Positions 37,933 to 46,398 of a DNA stretch of 64,000 nt are shown here, in pieces. The stretch is from assembly GCA_004020545.1 (NCBI GenBank), contig SAQE01000009.1:1-64000 (forward strand), written 5' to 3'. The translations under genes were made by a program, and so were the position numbers. The notes under the pieces are model-generated. The model was not told the origin of the DNA. It saw only the letters and a list, made by a program, of their open reading frames with translations, and did no database searches. Position 1 is the stretch's first letter; the number at the start of each line of letters is the position of its first letter. The stretch comes from Mesorhizobium sp. GTDB taxonomy: Bacteria > Pseudomonadota > Alphaproteobacteria > Rhizobiales > Rhizobiaceae.

Positions 37933-37955
37933 CAGTTTAGAATTATTCTAAACTG
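37933..37955. promoter_or_regulatory. ICE box (Irr-binding iron-control element)
   Basis: CAGTTTAGAA-TTA-TTCTAAACTG is a perfect 10-base inverted repeat. Its core TTTAGAA-N3-TTCTAAA equals the published rhizobial ICE consensus. It lies in the 430-bp gap between the divergent FAD-reductase gene and the iron operon, 255 bases before the first imelysin ATG. The rest of this gap shows a possible promoter (TTGACT at 37987-37992, 17 bases, TTTATG) and no credible gene. Confidence 0.85.
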
Positions 37956-38210
37956 TTGTTTCAATTGATTTTTCCTGTCGCGCCAGTTGACTTCCTGCCG
38001 CTCCGCCGCTTTATGGAGAGCTCGCGCTCCTGGCGCACCCCTTTGATGTCTGGGCCTTGAACCCTTTCGATTGGAGGCATTTCGGTGTCTTTTGCTGATT
38101 GGCTGCGCCATTGCGCGGCAACCTTGCCTTTCCGTCATTCGTGTTTGCGCTGGCGCCGCGCGCCCGCGGCCGCACACGTATGTCATTGAATTTCTGAGGA
38201 GATGGGATTG

Positions 38211-39527
38211 ATGAAAGCGATAATCACGCCACGAGTTATTACGTCACGTTGGGGCAGCAGGCTTGCCGCGATCGGCGCCACCGCGGCGCTGACGGCTGCT
38301 GTGTTCGTGCTGCCGGCGAAAGCCGAAACCGATGCGAAGGCGGTGATCAAGACCTATGCCGACATCGCATTGGCCAAGTACGAGGATTCGCTGACCACCG
38401 CGCAGGCGCTCGACAAGGCCGTCGACGCGCTCATCGCCAGGCCCTCGGCAGAAACGCTCAACGCCGCGCGCGAGGCCTGGAAGGCGGCGCGCGTCCCTTA
38501 CCAGCAGACAGAGGTCTATCGCTTCGGCAACAAGATCGTCGACGACTGGGAAGGCCGGGTGAACTCCTGGCCACTGGATGAAGGCCTGATCGACTATGTC
38601 GCCAAGAGCTACGGCACGGAGTCGGACGAGAACTCGCTCTATACGGCTAATGTCATCGCCAACAAGGAGATCGAGATCAACGGCAAGAAGGTCGACGCCT
38701 CGAAGCTGACGCCCGAATTCCTCTCCGGCACGCTGCAGGAAGCCGGCGGCGTCGAGGCCAATGTCGCGACCGGCTATCACGCCGTCGAATTCCTGCTCTG
38801 GGGCCAGGACCTGCACGGCACAGGCCCCGGCGCCGGCGAGCGCCCCTACACCGACTACGATCTCAAGAACTGCACCAATGGTAACTGCGACCGCCGCGCG
38901 GAATATCTGAAGTCGGCAAGCGACCTTCTGGTCTCGGACCTGCAGGAGATGGTCGGCAACTGGAAGGAAGATGGCGCGGCGCGCAAGGCCCTTACCGATG
39001 GCGAGCCGAATGCCGGCATCGCCACGATCTTCACCGGCATGGGCTCGCTGTCTTATGGCGAGCTGGCCGGCGAGCGCATGAAGCTCGGCCTCTTGCTGCA
39101 CGACCCGGAGGAGGAGCACGACTGCTTCTCCGACAACACCTACAACTCGCATCTCTATGATGCGGTCGGCATCCGCGCCGCCTATCACGCCAGCTATACG
39201 CGTCTCGACGGCACCGTGGTTTCCGGCCCGTCGGTGTCGGACATGGTCAAGGCCGCCGATCCGGCGATCGACAAGGAGCTGTCGGGCAAGCTCGACGTCA
39301 CCGTCGCCAAGATGGAAGCGATCAAGGCGCGCGCGCTGGCCGGAGAAGCCTATGACCAGCAGATCGCCGAGGGTAACGCGGAAGGCAACGCTACGGTGCA
39401 GGCGGCGATCGATGCGCTGATCGACCAGACCAAGTCGATCGAGCGCGCCGTCGGCTCGCTCAAGCTCAACGCCATCGCCTTCGAGGGTTCCGACAGCCTT
39501 GATGCGCCCGATAAAGTCTTCAAGTAA
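38211..39527 (+). CDS. Imelysin family periplasmic iron-regulated protein (first copy)
   Basis: A 438-residue secreted protein with a Sec signal (about 1-38, ending PAKAE). The imelysin metal motif GxHxxE is intact as GYHAVEFLLWGQD (G188, H190, E193). GAGGAG nine bases upstream favours this ATG over one at 38202. Family members bind iron in the periplasm and are induced or controlled by iron; a peptidase role is doubtful. First gene behind the ICE box. Confidence 0.92.
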   Translation: MKAIITPRVITSRWGSRLAAIGATAALTAAVFVLPAKAETDAKAVIKTYADIALAKYEDSLTTAQALDKAVDALIARPSAETLNAAREAWKAARVPYQQTEVYRFGNKIVDDWEGRVNSWPLDEGLIDYVAKSYGTESDENSLYTANVIANKEIEINGKKVDASKLTPEFLSGTLQEAGGVEANVATGYHAVEFLLWGQDLHGTGPGAGERPYTDYDLKNCTNGNCDRRAEYLKSASDLLVSDLQEMVGNWKEDGAARKALTDGEPNAGIATIFTGMGSLSYGELAGERMKLGLLLHDPEEEHDCFSDNTYNSHLYDAVGIRAAYHASYTRLDGTVVSGPSVSDMVKAADPAIDKELSGKLDVTVAKMEAIKARALAGEAYDQQIAEGNAEGNATVQAAIDALIDQTKSIERAVGSLKLNAIAFEGSDSLDAPDKVFK

Positions 39528-39547
39528 CGTCGGCCCAGTACAGCCAA

Positions 39548-39568
39548 ACGGCGCCGGAGCGGCGCCGT
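39548..39568 (+). promoter_or_regulatory. Strong intercistronic hairpin in the iron operon
   Basis: ACGGCGCCG-GAG-CGGCGCCGT, a perfect 9-base stem with a 3-base loop and no T-run. It is probably an mRNA processing or stability element that separates imelysin from bfd-bfr expression. Confidence 0.5.
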
Positions 39569-39584
39569 CAGCCAGAGCAAGTAA

Positions 39585-39896
39585 ATGCTGATCTGCCACT
39601 GCAACATCATCACCGAAAAGGAGATCGAGCAGACGATCGTCGGTCTGCTGGATGAAGATCCCTGGCAGCTTATTGTGCCGGCCAAGGTCTATCATGCCAT
39701 GGGCAAGCGCGGCCGCTGTTGCGGCTGCTTCCCAAATGTGGTGGAAACGATCATTCGGGTCACCGAGGACTACCACGCCCGGTCAGAGGGGAGCGGCGTG
39801 GACATCGTTTCACACCTGGACCGCGTGAGAGGCTTGCGCGTCCAATACGGGAGCAGATTCCATGAAAGGCGAACCGCAGATCATCGAGCGGCTTAA
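39585..39896 (+). CDS. bfd: Bacterioferritin-associated ferredoxin
   Basis: A 103-residue [2Fe-2S] protein. Ligands Cys4, Cys6, Cys45 and Cys48 are in the Bfd arrangement (CHC then CCGC). It reduces the ferric core of bacterioferritin to release iron in the cytoplasm. It is longer than usual because residues beyond about 65 form a polar tail whose last 35 bases overlap bfr. Confidence 0.9.
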   Translation: MLICHCNIITEKEIEQTIVGLLDEDPWQLIVPAKVYHAMGKRGRCCGCFPNVVETIIRVTEDYHARSEGSGVDIVSHLDRVRGLRVQYGSRFHERRTADHRAA

Positions 39897-40347
39897 CGAG
39901 GCCCTGTTTCTGGAGCTCGGGGCCGTCAATCAGTACTGGGTCCACTATCGTCTGCTTGAGGATTGGGGATACACCAGGCTGGCAAAGAAGGAGCGGGCGG
40001 AATCGATCGAGGAAATGCATCACGCCGACCGGCTGGTGGCCCGCATCATCTTCCTCGAAGGCCATCCGAACCTGCAGTCCGTCGCGCCGCTGCGCATCGG
40101 CCAGAACGTCAAGGAAGTGCTCGAATCCGATCTTGCCGGCGAATATGACGCGCGTACCTCCTACAAGCGCTCGCGCGAAATCTGCCAGGAGGCAGGGGAC
40201 TATGTGTCGATGAAACTGTTCGAGGACCTGCTGGCCGACGAGGAAGGCCATATAGACTTCCTGGAGACGCAGCTCGACCTGCTCGCCTCGATCGGCGAGG
40301 AGAAGTACGGCCAGCTCAACGCCGACCCGGCCAACGAGGCGGAGTAA
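39862..40347 (+). CDS. bfr: Bacterioferritin
   Basis: A 161-residue iron-storage protein. Ferroxidase residues are present (Glu in [30 protein letters not shown]). The Met in EEMHHAD is the heme ligand. It forms 24-subunit shells. Its ATG lies 35 bases inside bfd, implying coupled translation and matched amounts. Confidence 0.95.
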   Translation: MKGEPQIIERLNEALFLELGAVNQYWVHYRLLEDWGYTRLAKKERAESIEEMHHADRLVARIIFLEGHPNLQSVAPLRIGQNVKEVLESDLAGEYDARTSYKRSREICQEAGDYVSMKLFEDLLADEEGHIDFLETQLDLLASIGEEKYGQLNADPANEAE

Positions 40348-40360
40348 GGGACATGCGGGA

Positions 40361-41968
40361 ATGCGGCGCCCCGTAAATCTTTTGCGCCGCCTGCGGCGGG
40401 CCAGAGATGGTGGCCTGCCGCTTCAGAAGAACCCGCGGTGCCCGGCGCTGCGCGGACCTTCGCTCCTGATCGCATTCACGATTTCCGCATCGGCGATGGC
40501 TGGCGAGCCGGGACGTGGCGGCTTCGCCGCCAGCCGCAGCGATCTGACGCCGAAGGATCAGGCGCGCGTCCTGGCCGTCACCAGGCCGACAACGGATTTT
40601 TCCAAGCCCGAGCAGTTCGAGCTGATGCAGGGTGGCGCCGGCACGTCGAAGAAGGACGTCAACCGCGACGCCTTCTCGCAATCCTCCGCCAACATCACCT
40701 TCGAGGAGGAAGGCACCTTCAAGCTCGGTAACGCCCTTTTCCGCAAGAACTGGGTATCGTCGCCTTCGTCGACGCAGGCCTCTGACGGGCTCGGCCCGCT
40801 GTTCAACGAACGCGCCTGCCAGAACTGCCATCTGAAGGATGGCCGCGGCCGTCCGCCCGGGGGCAGCGTCGGTTCCACGTCGATGTTCCTGCGGCTGGCG
40901 CGCGACGCAAGCAACGCGGAGGAGAAGGCCGCGCTTGCCGACCGCAAGGTGCTGAATTTCCCCGATCCGGTCTATGGCTCCCAACTGCAGGATCTCGCGG
41001 TTCCCGGCCTCAAGGGCGAAGGCCGCATGCGCGTGGATTACACGGAAGAAAAGGTGACGCTTGGTGACGGCACGGTGGTTTTGCTGCGCAAGCCCACCTA
41101 TTCGGTCGAAGACCTCGCCTACGGTCCGCTTGATGCAAGCACCACTTTGTCGCCGCGAATGACGCCGCCGATGATCGGCCTCGGCCTGATCGAGCAGATT
41201 GCGCCGGCCGATATCCTCGCCCATGCCGATCCTCACGATCGCGACGGCGACGGCATTTCGGGCAGGCCCAACATCGTGCGTGACGCGCCAGGCGGCAAAC
41301 CGGCACTTGGCCGCTTCGGCTGGAAGGCGCAGGCCGCGTCGATCCGCCAGCAGGCCGCCGATGCCTTTGCCGGCGACGTCGGCATCTCGACGCCGGAGGT
41401 GCCGAAGCCTTGGGGCGACTGCACCGAAGCGCAGAAGGATTGTCTCGCCATGCCGAATGGCGTGCAGAAGCGCCTGGGCGCCGCGGAGGCGCCGCCGCCG
41501 GTCATGGACCTTGTCACCTTCTATTCGCAGAACCTGGCCGTGCCGGCGCGCCGCGATATCGGCACACGGCAAGTTCTTGCCGGCAAGAAGCAGTTCTACG
41601 AAATGGGCTGCATTTCCTGCCACACGCCGAAATTCGTCACCCTGCGCGGGACGCCCAACAAGGCGCAGGCCTTCCAGCTGATCTGGCCCTATTCCGACTT
41701 CCTGTTGCATGACATGGGCGAGGGTCTGGCCGACGGGCAGCGGGTGGGGGAAGCGAGCGGCAGCGAATGGCGCACGCCGCCGCTCTGGGGCATCGGCCTG
41801 ACCGCGACGGTCAACGGCAATACTTTCTACCTGCATGATGGCCGCGCGCGTACGCTTGCCGAGGCGATCCTCTGGCACGGCGGCGAGAGCCAGAAGGCGC
41901 GCGACCGCTTTGCCGACGCCACCGCGGCCGACCGCGATGCGCTGATCAAATTCCTGGAGTCGCTATGA
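40361..41968 (+). CDS. Di-heme oxidoreductase family protein (DUF1111 type)
   Basis: A 535-residue secreted protein with two c-type heme motifs: CQNCH (Cys153-His157) and CISCH (Cys417-His421). The second region resembles MauG/cytochrome c peroxidase-like domains. The N terminus has a Sec signal with an unusually long n-region (about 30 residues), so the true start may be later. It begins 13 bases after bfr. In this context it is probably a periplasmic redox enzyme acting on iron or an iron ligand; this is inference. Confidence 0.88.
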   Translation: MRRPVNLLRRLRRARDGGLPLQKNPRCPALRGPSLLIAFTISASAMAGEPGRGGFAASRSDLTPKDQARVLAVTRPTTDFSKPEQFELMQGGAGTSKKDVNRDAFSQSSANITFEEEGTFKLGNALFRKNWVSSPSSTQASDGLGPLFNERACQNCHLKDGRGRPPGGSVGSTSMFLRLARDASNAEEKAALADRKVLNFPDPVYGSQLQDLAVPGLKGEGRMRVDYTEEKVTLGDGTVVLLRKPTYSVEDLAYGPLDASTTLSPRMTPPMIGLGLIEQIAPADILAHADPHDRDGDGISGRPNIVRDAPGGKPALGRFGWKAQAASIRQQAADAFAGDVGISTPEVPKPWGDCTEAQKDCLAMPNGVQKRLGAAEAPPPVMDLVTFYSQNLAVPARRDIGTRQVLAGKKQFYEMGCISCHTPKFVTLRGTPNKAQAFQLIWPYSDFLLHDMGEGLADGQRVGEASGSEWRTPPLWGIGLTATVNGNTFYLHDGRARTLAEAILWHGGESQKARDRFADATAADRDALIKFLESL

Positions 41969-43047
41969 TGTCGAAACGCCTGGCAGCCGCGCTTGCTCTC
42001 CCCCTGTTGCTGGCCACTGCATGGCCGGCCTCTGCGGCGGTCAAAGCCTCCGATGTCATTGGACGCGCGATCGACGACTTCGTCCGCCCGGCCTATGCCA
42101 GCCTCGATGACCGGGCAGCGAGCCTGACCAAGACGATGCAGCAGCTTTGCGCGGCACCTTCGGAGCAAAATCTGGATGCGGCGCGCGCGGACTTCTCCGC
42201 CACGGTCGAGGCTTGGTCGGCGGCCGAGATCATCGCCTTCGGGCCGGTCAAGGAGAACAACCGGCTGGAGCGCATGCTCTATTGGCCGGACCGCAAGAGC
42301 ATCGGCTTGAGACAGGTGCAGGCGACGCTCGCCGCCAAGGATCCCTCCGCCACCGATCCGGCGCAACTGGCGGGAAAGAGCGTCGCCATGCAGGGGCTCG
42401 GTGCGCTCGAATATGTGCTTTTCGGCGATGGGGCCGAGATGCTTGCCAAGAAAGATGATCCCTATCGCTGCGCCTACGGCGCGGCGGTGGCCGGCAATAT
42501 CGAGACAATCGCTGGCGAGGTTCGCGACGCCTGGAACAAGCCGGACGGTTTTGCTGCGCTCTGGGCCAATCCGGGGCCGAAGAACCCGCTCTATCGCAAT
42601 GGCACGGAAGCGGTGACGGAACTGGTCGGCGTCTTCATCAACGAGCTGGACATGGTTCGCGATGTTCGCCTCAAGGGCTTCCTCGGGACCAAGCCGGACG
42701 CGGACAAGCCGAAGCAGGCGATCTACTGGCGCTCGCAGAACACGGCGACCTCGCTGGCCGGGAACCTCTCCGGCATCGACCGGTTGTTCCAGGCTTCGAA
42801 GCTTGGCGATGCGCTGCCCGCCGATGCGCGGTGGATGGCCGAATCCATCCACATCCAGCTCACCAACGGCGTGGCGACGGCGAAGTCCGTCACCGGCCCG
42901 ATCGACAAGGCGCTCGCCGATCCGGCATTGCGCGGCAAGCTCGAGCACTTCGCGCTGATCACCTCCAGCCTCTCGAACTTGATCGGCACCAGGATGACCG
43001 CCGAGTTCGGCCTGACCGCCGGCTTTTCGTCGCTGGATGGGGATTGA
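41965..43047 (+). CDS. Imelysin family protein (second copy)
   Basis: A 360-residue protein with a signal peptide ending PASAA. It overlaps the di-heme gene by 4 bases (ATGA). Where the first copy has GxHxxE this one has GLGALE, so the motif His is replaced. It may bind metal differently or act as a partner of the first copy or the heme protein. Confidence 0.88.
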   Translation: MMSKRLAAALALPLLLATAWPASAAVKASDVIGRAIDDFVRPAYASLDDRAASLTKTMQQLCAAPSEQNLDAARADFSATVEAWSAAEIIAFGPVKENNRLERMLYWPDRKSIGLRQVQATLAAKDPSATDPAQLAGKSVAMQGLGALEYVLFGDGAEMLAKKDDPYRCAYGAAVAGNIETIAGEVRDAWNKPDGFAALWANPGPKNPLYRNGTEAVTELVGVFINELDMVRDVRLKGFLGTKPDADKPKQAIYWRSQNTATSLAGNLSGIDRLFQASKLGDALPADARWMAESIHIQLTNGVATAKSVTGPIDKALADPALRGKLEHFALITSSLSNLIGTRMTAEFGLTAGFSSLDGD

Positions 43048-44158
43048 TGCTTTGAGGACCTCGCTCATCGATCGCCGCGATTTCCTCAGAGCCTCGGGCG
43101 CTGGCTTCGCCGCCGCCATGGCGCCGCGCGCCTGGGCGGAAACACTTGCTGCTGACGCTGTCTTTGCCACGGCCTTCGTCAAGCGCGACGGCAGCTTCGG
43201 CGCCGCCGTGCTCTCCGAGGCCGGCAAGATCCTGCACACCGTCGATCTGCCCGACCGTGGCCACGACGTCACTTTCGACCCGGTGTCGAAACGGTCGGTC
43301 GTCTTCGCCCGCCAGCCTGGCACCTTCGCGGTCGTCTTCGACCATGCCGGCCGCGAGCCGCTATTGACTATCGCCAGCGTCGCCGGGCGGCATTTCTTCG
43401 GCCATGGCGTCTTCTCGCCCGACGGCGCGCTGCTCTATGCGACCGAGAATGATTTCGACAACGCCGCCGGTGTCGTCGGCGTTTATGACGCGAAGGCGAA
43501 GTTCAGCCGCGTCGGCGAATTCCCGGCCTACGGCATGGGGCCGCACGAACTGCTGTTGCTTGGCGACGGCCGGACGCTCGCCATTGCCAATGGCGGCATC
43601 GAAACGCATCCGGATTTCGGCCGCGCCGAGCTCAACATCGCAACGATGAAGCCGTCTTACACGCTGGTCGACCGCATCACCGGCGATCTGATCGAAAAGC
43701 ATGAGCTGCCACCGGCGCTGCACCAGCTTTCGATCCGCCACATGGACCGCGACCAGGCGGGCACCGTCTGGTTCGGCTGCCAGTATCGCGGGCCAGCGAC
43801 CGATCGCCCCGCGCTGGTCGGCCGCGCCGCGCGCGGCAAGGAGCTCGAGCTATTGGAGATGCCGCAGGACGTGCTCTCCGGCTTCCGCAACTATATCGGT
43901 TCGGTCGCCGCCAATCCCGCCGCCGGCACGCTCGCCGTCACCTCGCCGGAGGGCAATTCGCTCGCCGTCATCGACGCCGTTAGCGGGCGCGTTGTCGCGA
44001 CCAGATCGCTTGTCGAAGTTTGCGGCCTGGCTCCCGATCGCGCTGGCTTCATGGCGACGACGGGCGCCGGCGAGATCGTCGGCGGTGCGGGTGCTTTGCG
44101 CTCCGAACCCGACTATGTCTGGGACAACCACGTGCTGCGCATCACGGCCGCTGCCTGA
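43037..44158 (+). CDS. DUF1513 beta-propeller protein, Tat-exported
   Basis: A 373-residue protein. A twin-arginine signal DRRDFLRASGAGFAAAMAP near residues 12-30 is followed by a propeller-like repeat pattern (GHDVTFDPVS, GHGVFSPDG, GMGPHELLLL, HQLSIRHMD). It overlaps the second imelysin gene by 11 bases; a TTG at 43052 is an alternative start. DUF1513 genes are known neighbours of imelysin and DUF1111 genes; molecular role unknown. Confidence 0.87.
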   Translation: MGIDALRTSLIDRRDFLRASGAGFAAAMAPRAWAETLAADAVFATAFVKRDGSFGAAVLSEAGKILHTVDLPDRGHDVTFDPVSKRSVVFARQPGTFAVVFDHAGREPLLTIASVAGRHFFGHGVFSPDGALLYATENDFDNAAGVVGVYDAKAKFSRVGEFPAYGMGPHELLLLGDGRTLAIANGGIETHPDFGRAELNIATMKPSYTLVDRITGDLIEKHELPPALHQLSIRHMDRDQAGTVWFGCQYRGPATDRPALVGRAARGKELELLEMPQDVLSGFRNYIGSVAANPAAGTLAVTSPEGNSLAVIDAVSGRVVATRSLVEVCGLAPDRAGFMATTGAGEIVGGAGALRSEPDYVWDNHVLRITAAA

Positions 44159-44282
44159 TGGCCGGCTCCGGCTCCGTATTGGTCGGAAGCCGCTTAACAT
44201 TTATGCGGCCTGGCCCTTGCGGCGGCGGGCCATGCCGGGCAGAGGGAAGGCGTTCGTTAACCGGCCATATGAAGCTGCCAAT

Positions 44283-44990
44283 ATGAAGCTGCTCGCCATC
44301 GATTGCGCCGCCAGTCTCTGCGCCGCCTGCGTTTATGATGCGGGTGCGGGTATCGAGCTTGGCCGCCAGGTGCTTGACCTCGGCAAGGGGCACGCCGAGC
44401 ATTTGATGGCCGTCATCGAGGCCGCCTTGAAGGCCAGTGGGATCGGCTATCAAGACCTGGATGCCATCGCCGTCTCGATCGGGCCCGGTTCCTTCACCGG
44501 CCTGCGCGTCGGCGTCTCGACCGCGCGCGGCCTGGCGTTGGCGCTGAAGATCCCGGCCATCGGCGTGACGACCCTGGAAGCGCTGGCGGCGGAGGCCGCA
44601 AATACCTTTCCCGGCCGCGCCGTGCTTGCCGCGCTCGACGCCGGCCGCGAGGAGCTCCATGCGGCTCTTTTCGACAAAGCGTTAGTTTTGACTTACGGTC
44701 CTGCGGTGGCCACGCTTTCCGAAGCGACCGCAATGGCAGTCGACGCGACCGCGGTCCTCGCCGGCACCGCCGCGCCGCAGATCGCTGCGGCCGCCGGACG
44801 AGCCTTCGACATCGGGCCCGTCGCCGCCACGGCGGACATCGCGACCTATGCCCGGCTGGCCGCCGCCAAGGGGCCAGGCGAAAAGCCGAAGCCGCTCTAT
44901 CTGCGCGGCGCCGACGCCAAGCCGCAGGCTGGGTTCATCTTGCCAAGACAAGACCGAAGAGATCACGGTCCGAAGGGAAAAAAGCCCTGA
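44283..44990 (+). CDS. tsaB: tRNA threonylcarbamoyladenosine biosynthesis protein TsaB
   Basis: A 235-residue ASKHA-fold protein. MKLLAIDCA phosphate motif, SIGPGSFTGLRVG and ALDAGREELH are characteristic. It supports TsaD in making t6A37 in tRNAs. It overlaps rimI by one base. Codons upstream in the same frame belong to a shadow reading of the DUF1513 gene. Confidence 0.94.
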   Translation: MKLLAIDCAASLCAACVYDAGAGIELGRQVLDLGKGHAEHLMAVIEAALKASGIGYQDLDAIAVSIGPGSFTGLRVGVSTARGLALALKIPAIGVTTLEALAAEAANTFPGRAVLAALDAGREELHAALFDKALVLTYGPAVATLSEATAMAVDATAVLAGTAAPQIAAAAGRAFDIGPVAATADIATYARLAAAKGPGEKPKPLYLRGADAKPQAGFILPRQDRRDHGPKGKKP

Positions 44991-45484
44991 TGCGCATCCC
45001 TTTTCTTCAACCGCGCCGCAGGGACTATGCGCTGGAGCCGCTGACGGTCGCCGACAGCGCCGCCGTCTCGGTGCTGCATCGCGAGGATTTCGTCCGCCCC
45101 TGGACCGATGGCGAGTTCGCGGCGCTCCTCGAACAGGACACCGTGTTCGGTTTTGCAGCGCGCGAAACCGGGCAGGGGGCAAAGCCTCCGGTCGGTTTCG
45201 TGCTGGCGCGGCTCGCGGCGGGCGAGGGCGAGATCCTGACGGTCGCCGTCGCCCGCGCGCATCGCCGCCAGGGGCTCGGCTGGCAATTGATGGACGCGGT
45301 GCTGCGCGAACTGCACGCGCAGCGCGCCGAGGCGCTCTTCCTCGAAGTCGACGAGACCAATGCGCCGGCGATCGCGCTCTACCGCAGGCTCGGCTTCCGC
45401 CAGGTCGGCCAGCGTCCGAACTACTACCGGTCGACCGAGCACGGCCCAACCGGCGCGCTTGTCATGCGCCGCGATCTTCGCTAG
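44990..45484 (+). CDS. rimI: Ribosomal protein alanine N-acetyltransferase (GNAT)
   Basis: A 164-residue GNAT protein. The acetyl-CoA loop is AHRRQGLGWQLM, followed by EVDETNAPAIALYRRLGFRQVG. Directly coupled to tsaB (TGATG), the usual RimI setting; it acetylates S18 in known cases. Confidence 0.92.
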   Translation: MRIPFLQPRRRDYALEPLTVADSAAVSVLHREDFVRPWTDGEFAALLEQDTVFGFAARETGQGAKPPVGFVLARLAAGEGEILTVAVARAHRRQGLGWQLMDAVLRELHAQRAEALFLEVDETNAPAIALYRRLGFRQVGQRPNYYRSTEHGPTGALVMRRDLR

Positions 45485-45511
45485 CCAAGCGGCGCGATAG
45501 GGCCGGAGCGA

Positions 45512-46312
45512 ATGATCAGGAAATTGCGGATTTTCATGGCGTTCGGCCTCGTCGCCGCTGGCACGCTGGTGATGGTGCCGCTGCAGCTCCTGTCGATGAA
45601 GACCGGGCTCTGGCCGGAAACGGTCGTCCTGAAGATCTGGCACAGCATGATCCTCAAGGCGCTCGGCATGCGCGTGCACGTGAAGGGCGCGCTGTCCAAG
45701 CAGCGCCCCTTGCTCATCGCGGCCAATCACATCTCCTGGACCGACATCATGGTGCTCGGCTCGTTTGTCGATGTAAAGTTCATCGCCAGGGCGGACATGG
45801 AAGGCTGGCCGATGATCGGCATGCTGTCCAAGCTGCAGCGCACCGTCTTCATCGAGCGCGAGCGCAGGCGCAGCTCCGGCAACCAGGCGAGCGAGATCGC
45901 CAGGCGCATGGCCAAGGGCGACGCCATGGTGCTGTTTGCCGAGGGCTCGACCGGCGACGGCAATCTGGTGCTGCCGTTCAAGAGCACCTTGTTCGGCGCT
46001 GCCTCGATGGCGATCTCAGAAGGGGCCGCGGACCAGGTGTTCATCCAGCCGGTGGCGATCGCCTATACGCGGGTGCATGGCGTGCCGATGGGCCGCCGCC
46101 ACCGGCCGATGGCCTCCTGGATCGGCGATCAGGACCTGATGCCGCATCTGAAGGTCCTGCTTGCCGAAGGCGCTGTCGATGCCGAAGTGCATCTTGGCGA
46201 ACCGGTGCCGTTCGCCAAAGGCTCGAGCCGCAAGGAAACGGCAAGATTGATGGAAGCGAAGGTGCGCGAGATGATGCAGGCCGCGCTCGCCGACCCACGT
46301 CCCAGCCGCTAG
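45512..46312 (+). CDS. 1-acyl-sn-glycerol-3-phosphate acyltransferase (PlsC family)
   Basis: A 266-residue membrane-associated acyltransferase with an N-terminal hydrophobic helix, the HX4D motif NHISWTD and the EGS motif (LFAEGSTGDG). It would make phosphatidate or acylate another lysolipid. It lies 27 bases after rimI. Confidence 0.92.
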   Translation: MIRKLRIFMAFGLVAAGTLVMVPLQLLSMKTGLWPETVVLKIWHSMILKALGMRVHVKGALSKQRPLLIAANHISWTDIMVLGSFVDVKFIARADMEGWPMIGMLSKLQRTVFIERERRRSSGNQASEIARRMAKGDAMVLFAEGSTGDGNLVLPFKSTLFGAASMAISEGAADQVFIQPVAIAYTRVHGVPMGRRHRPMASWIGDQDLMPHLKVLLAEGAVDAEVHLGEPVPFAKGSSRKETARLMEAKVREMMQAALADPRPSR

Positions 46313-46398
46313 CGGCTGACCCAAAAACCGAACGCGTGGCGCCATAACCCATCAGAATCGTCTGTTTTTTGTCACGGAAAGGCGTTAGAAGCCGGCCG

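Noticed and set aside
37917-38186. 89-codon minus-strand frame in the iron-operon upstream gap
   Set aside because: Its C terminus is a translation of the ICE box, it has no ribosome binding site and its composition is Arg-rich with no pattern.
44269-44286. Five-codon mini-frame just before tsaB with its stop overlapping the tsaB ATG
   Set aside because: It arises from a small direct repeat (ATATGAAGCTGC) and lacks a ribosome binding site; a leader-peptide role is not supported.
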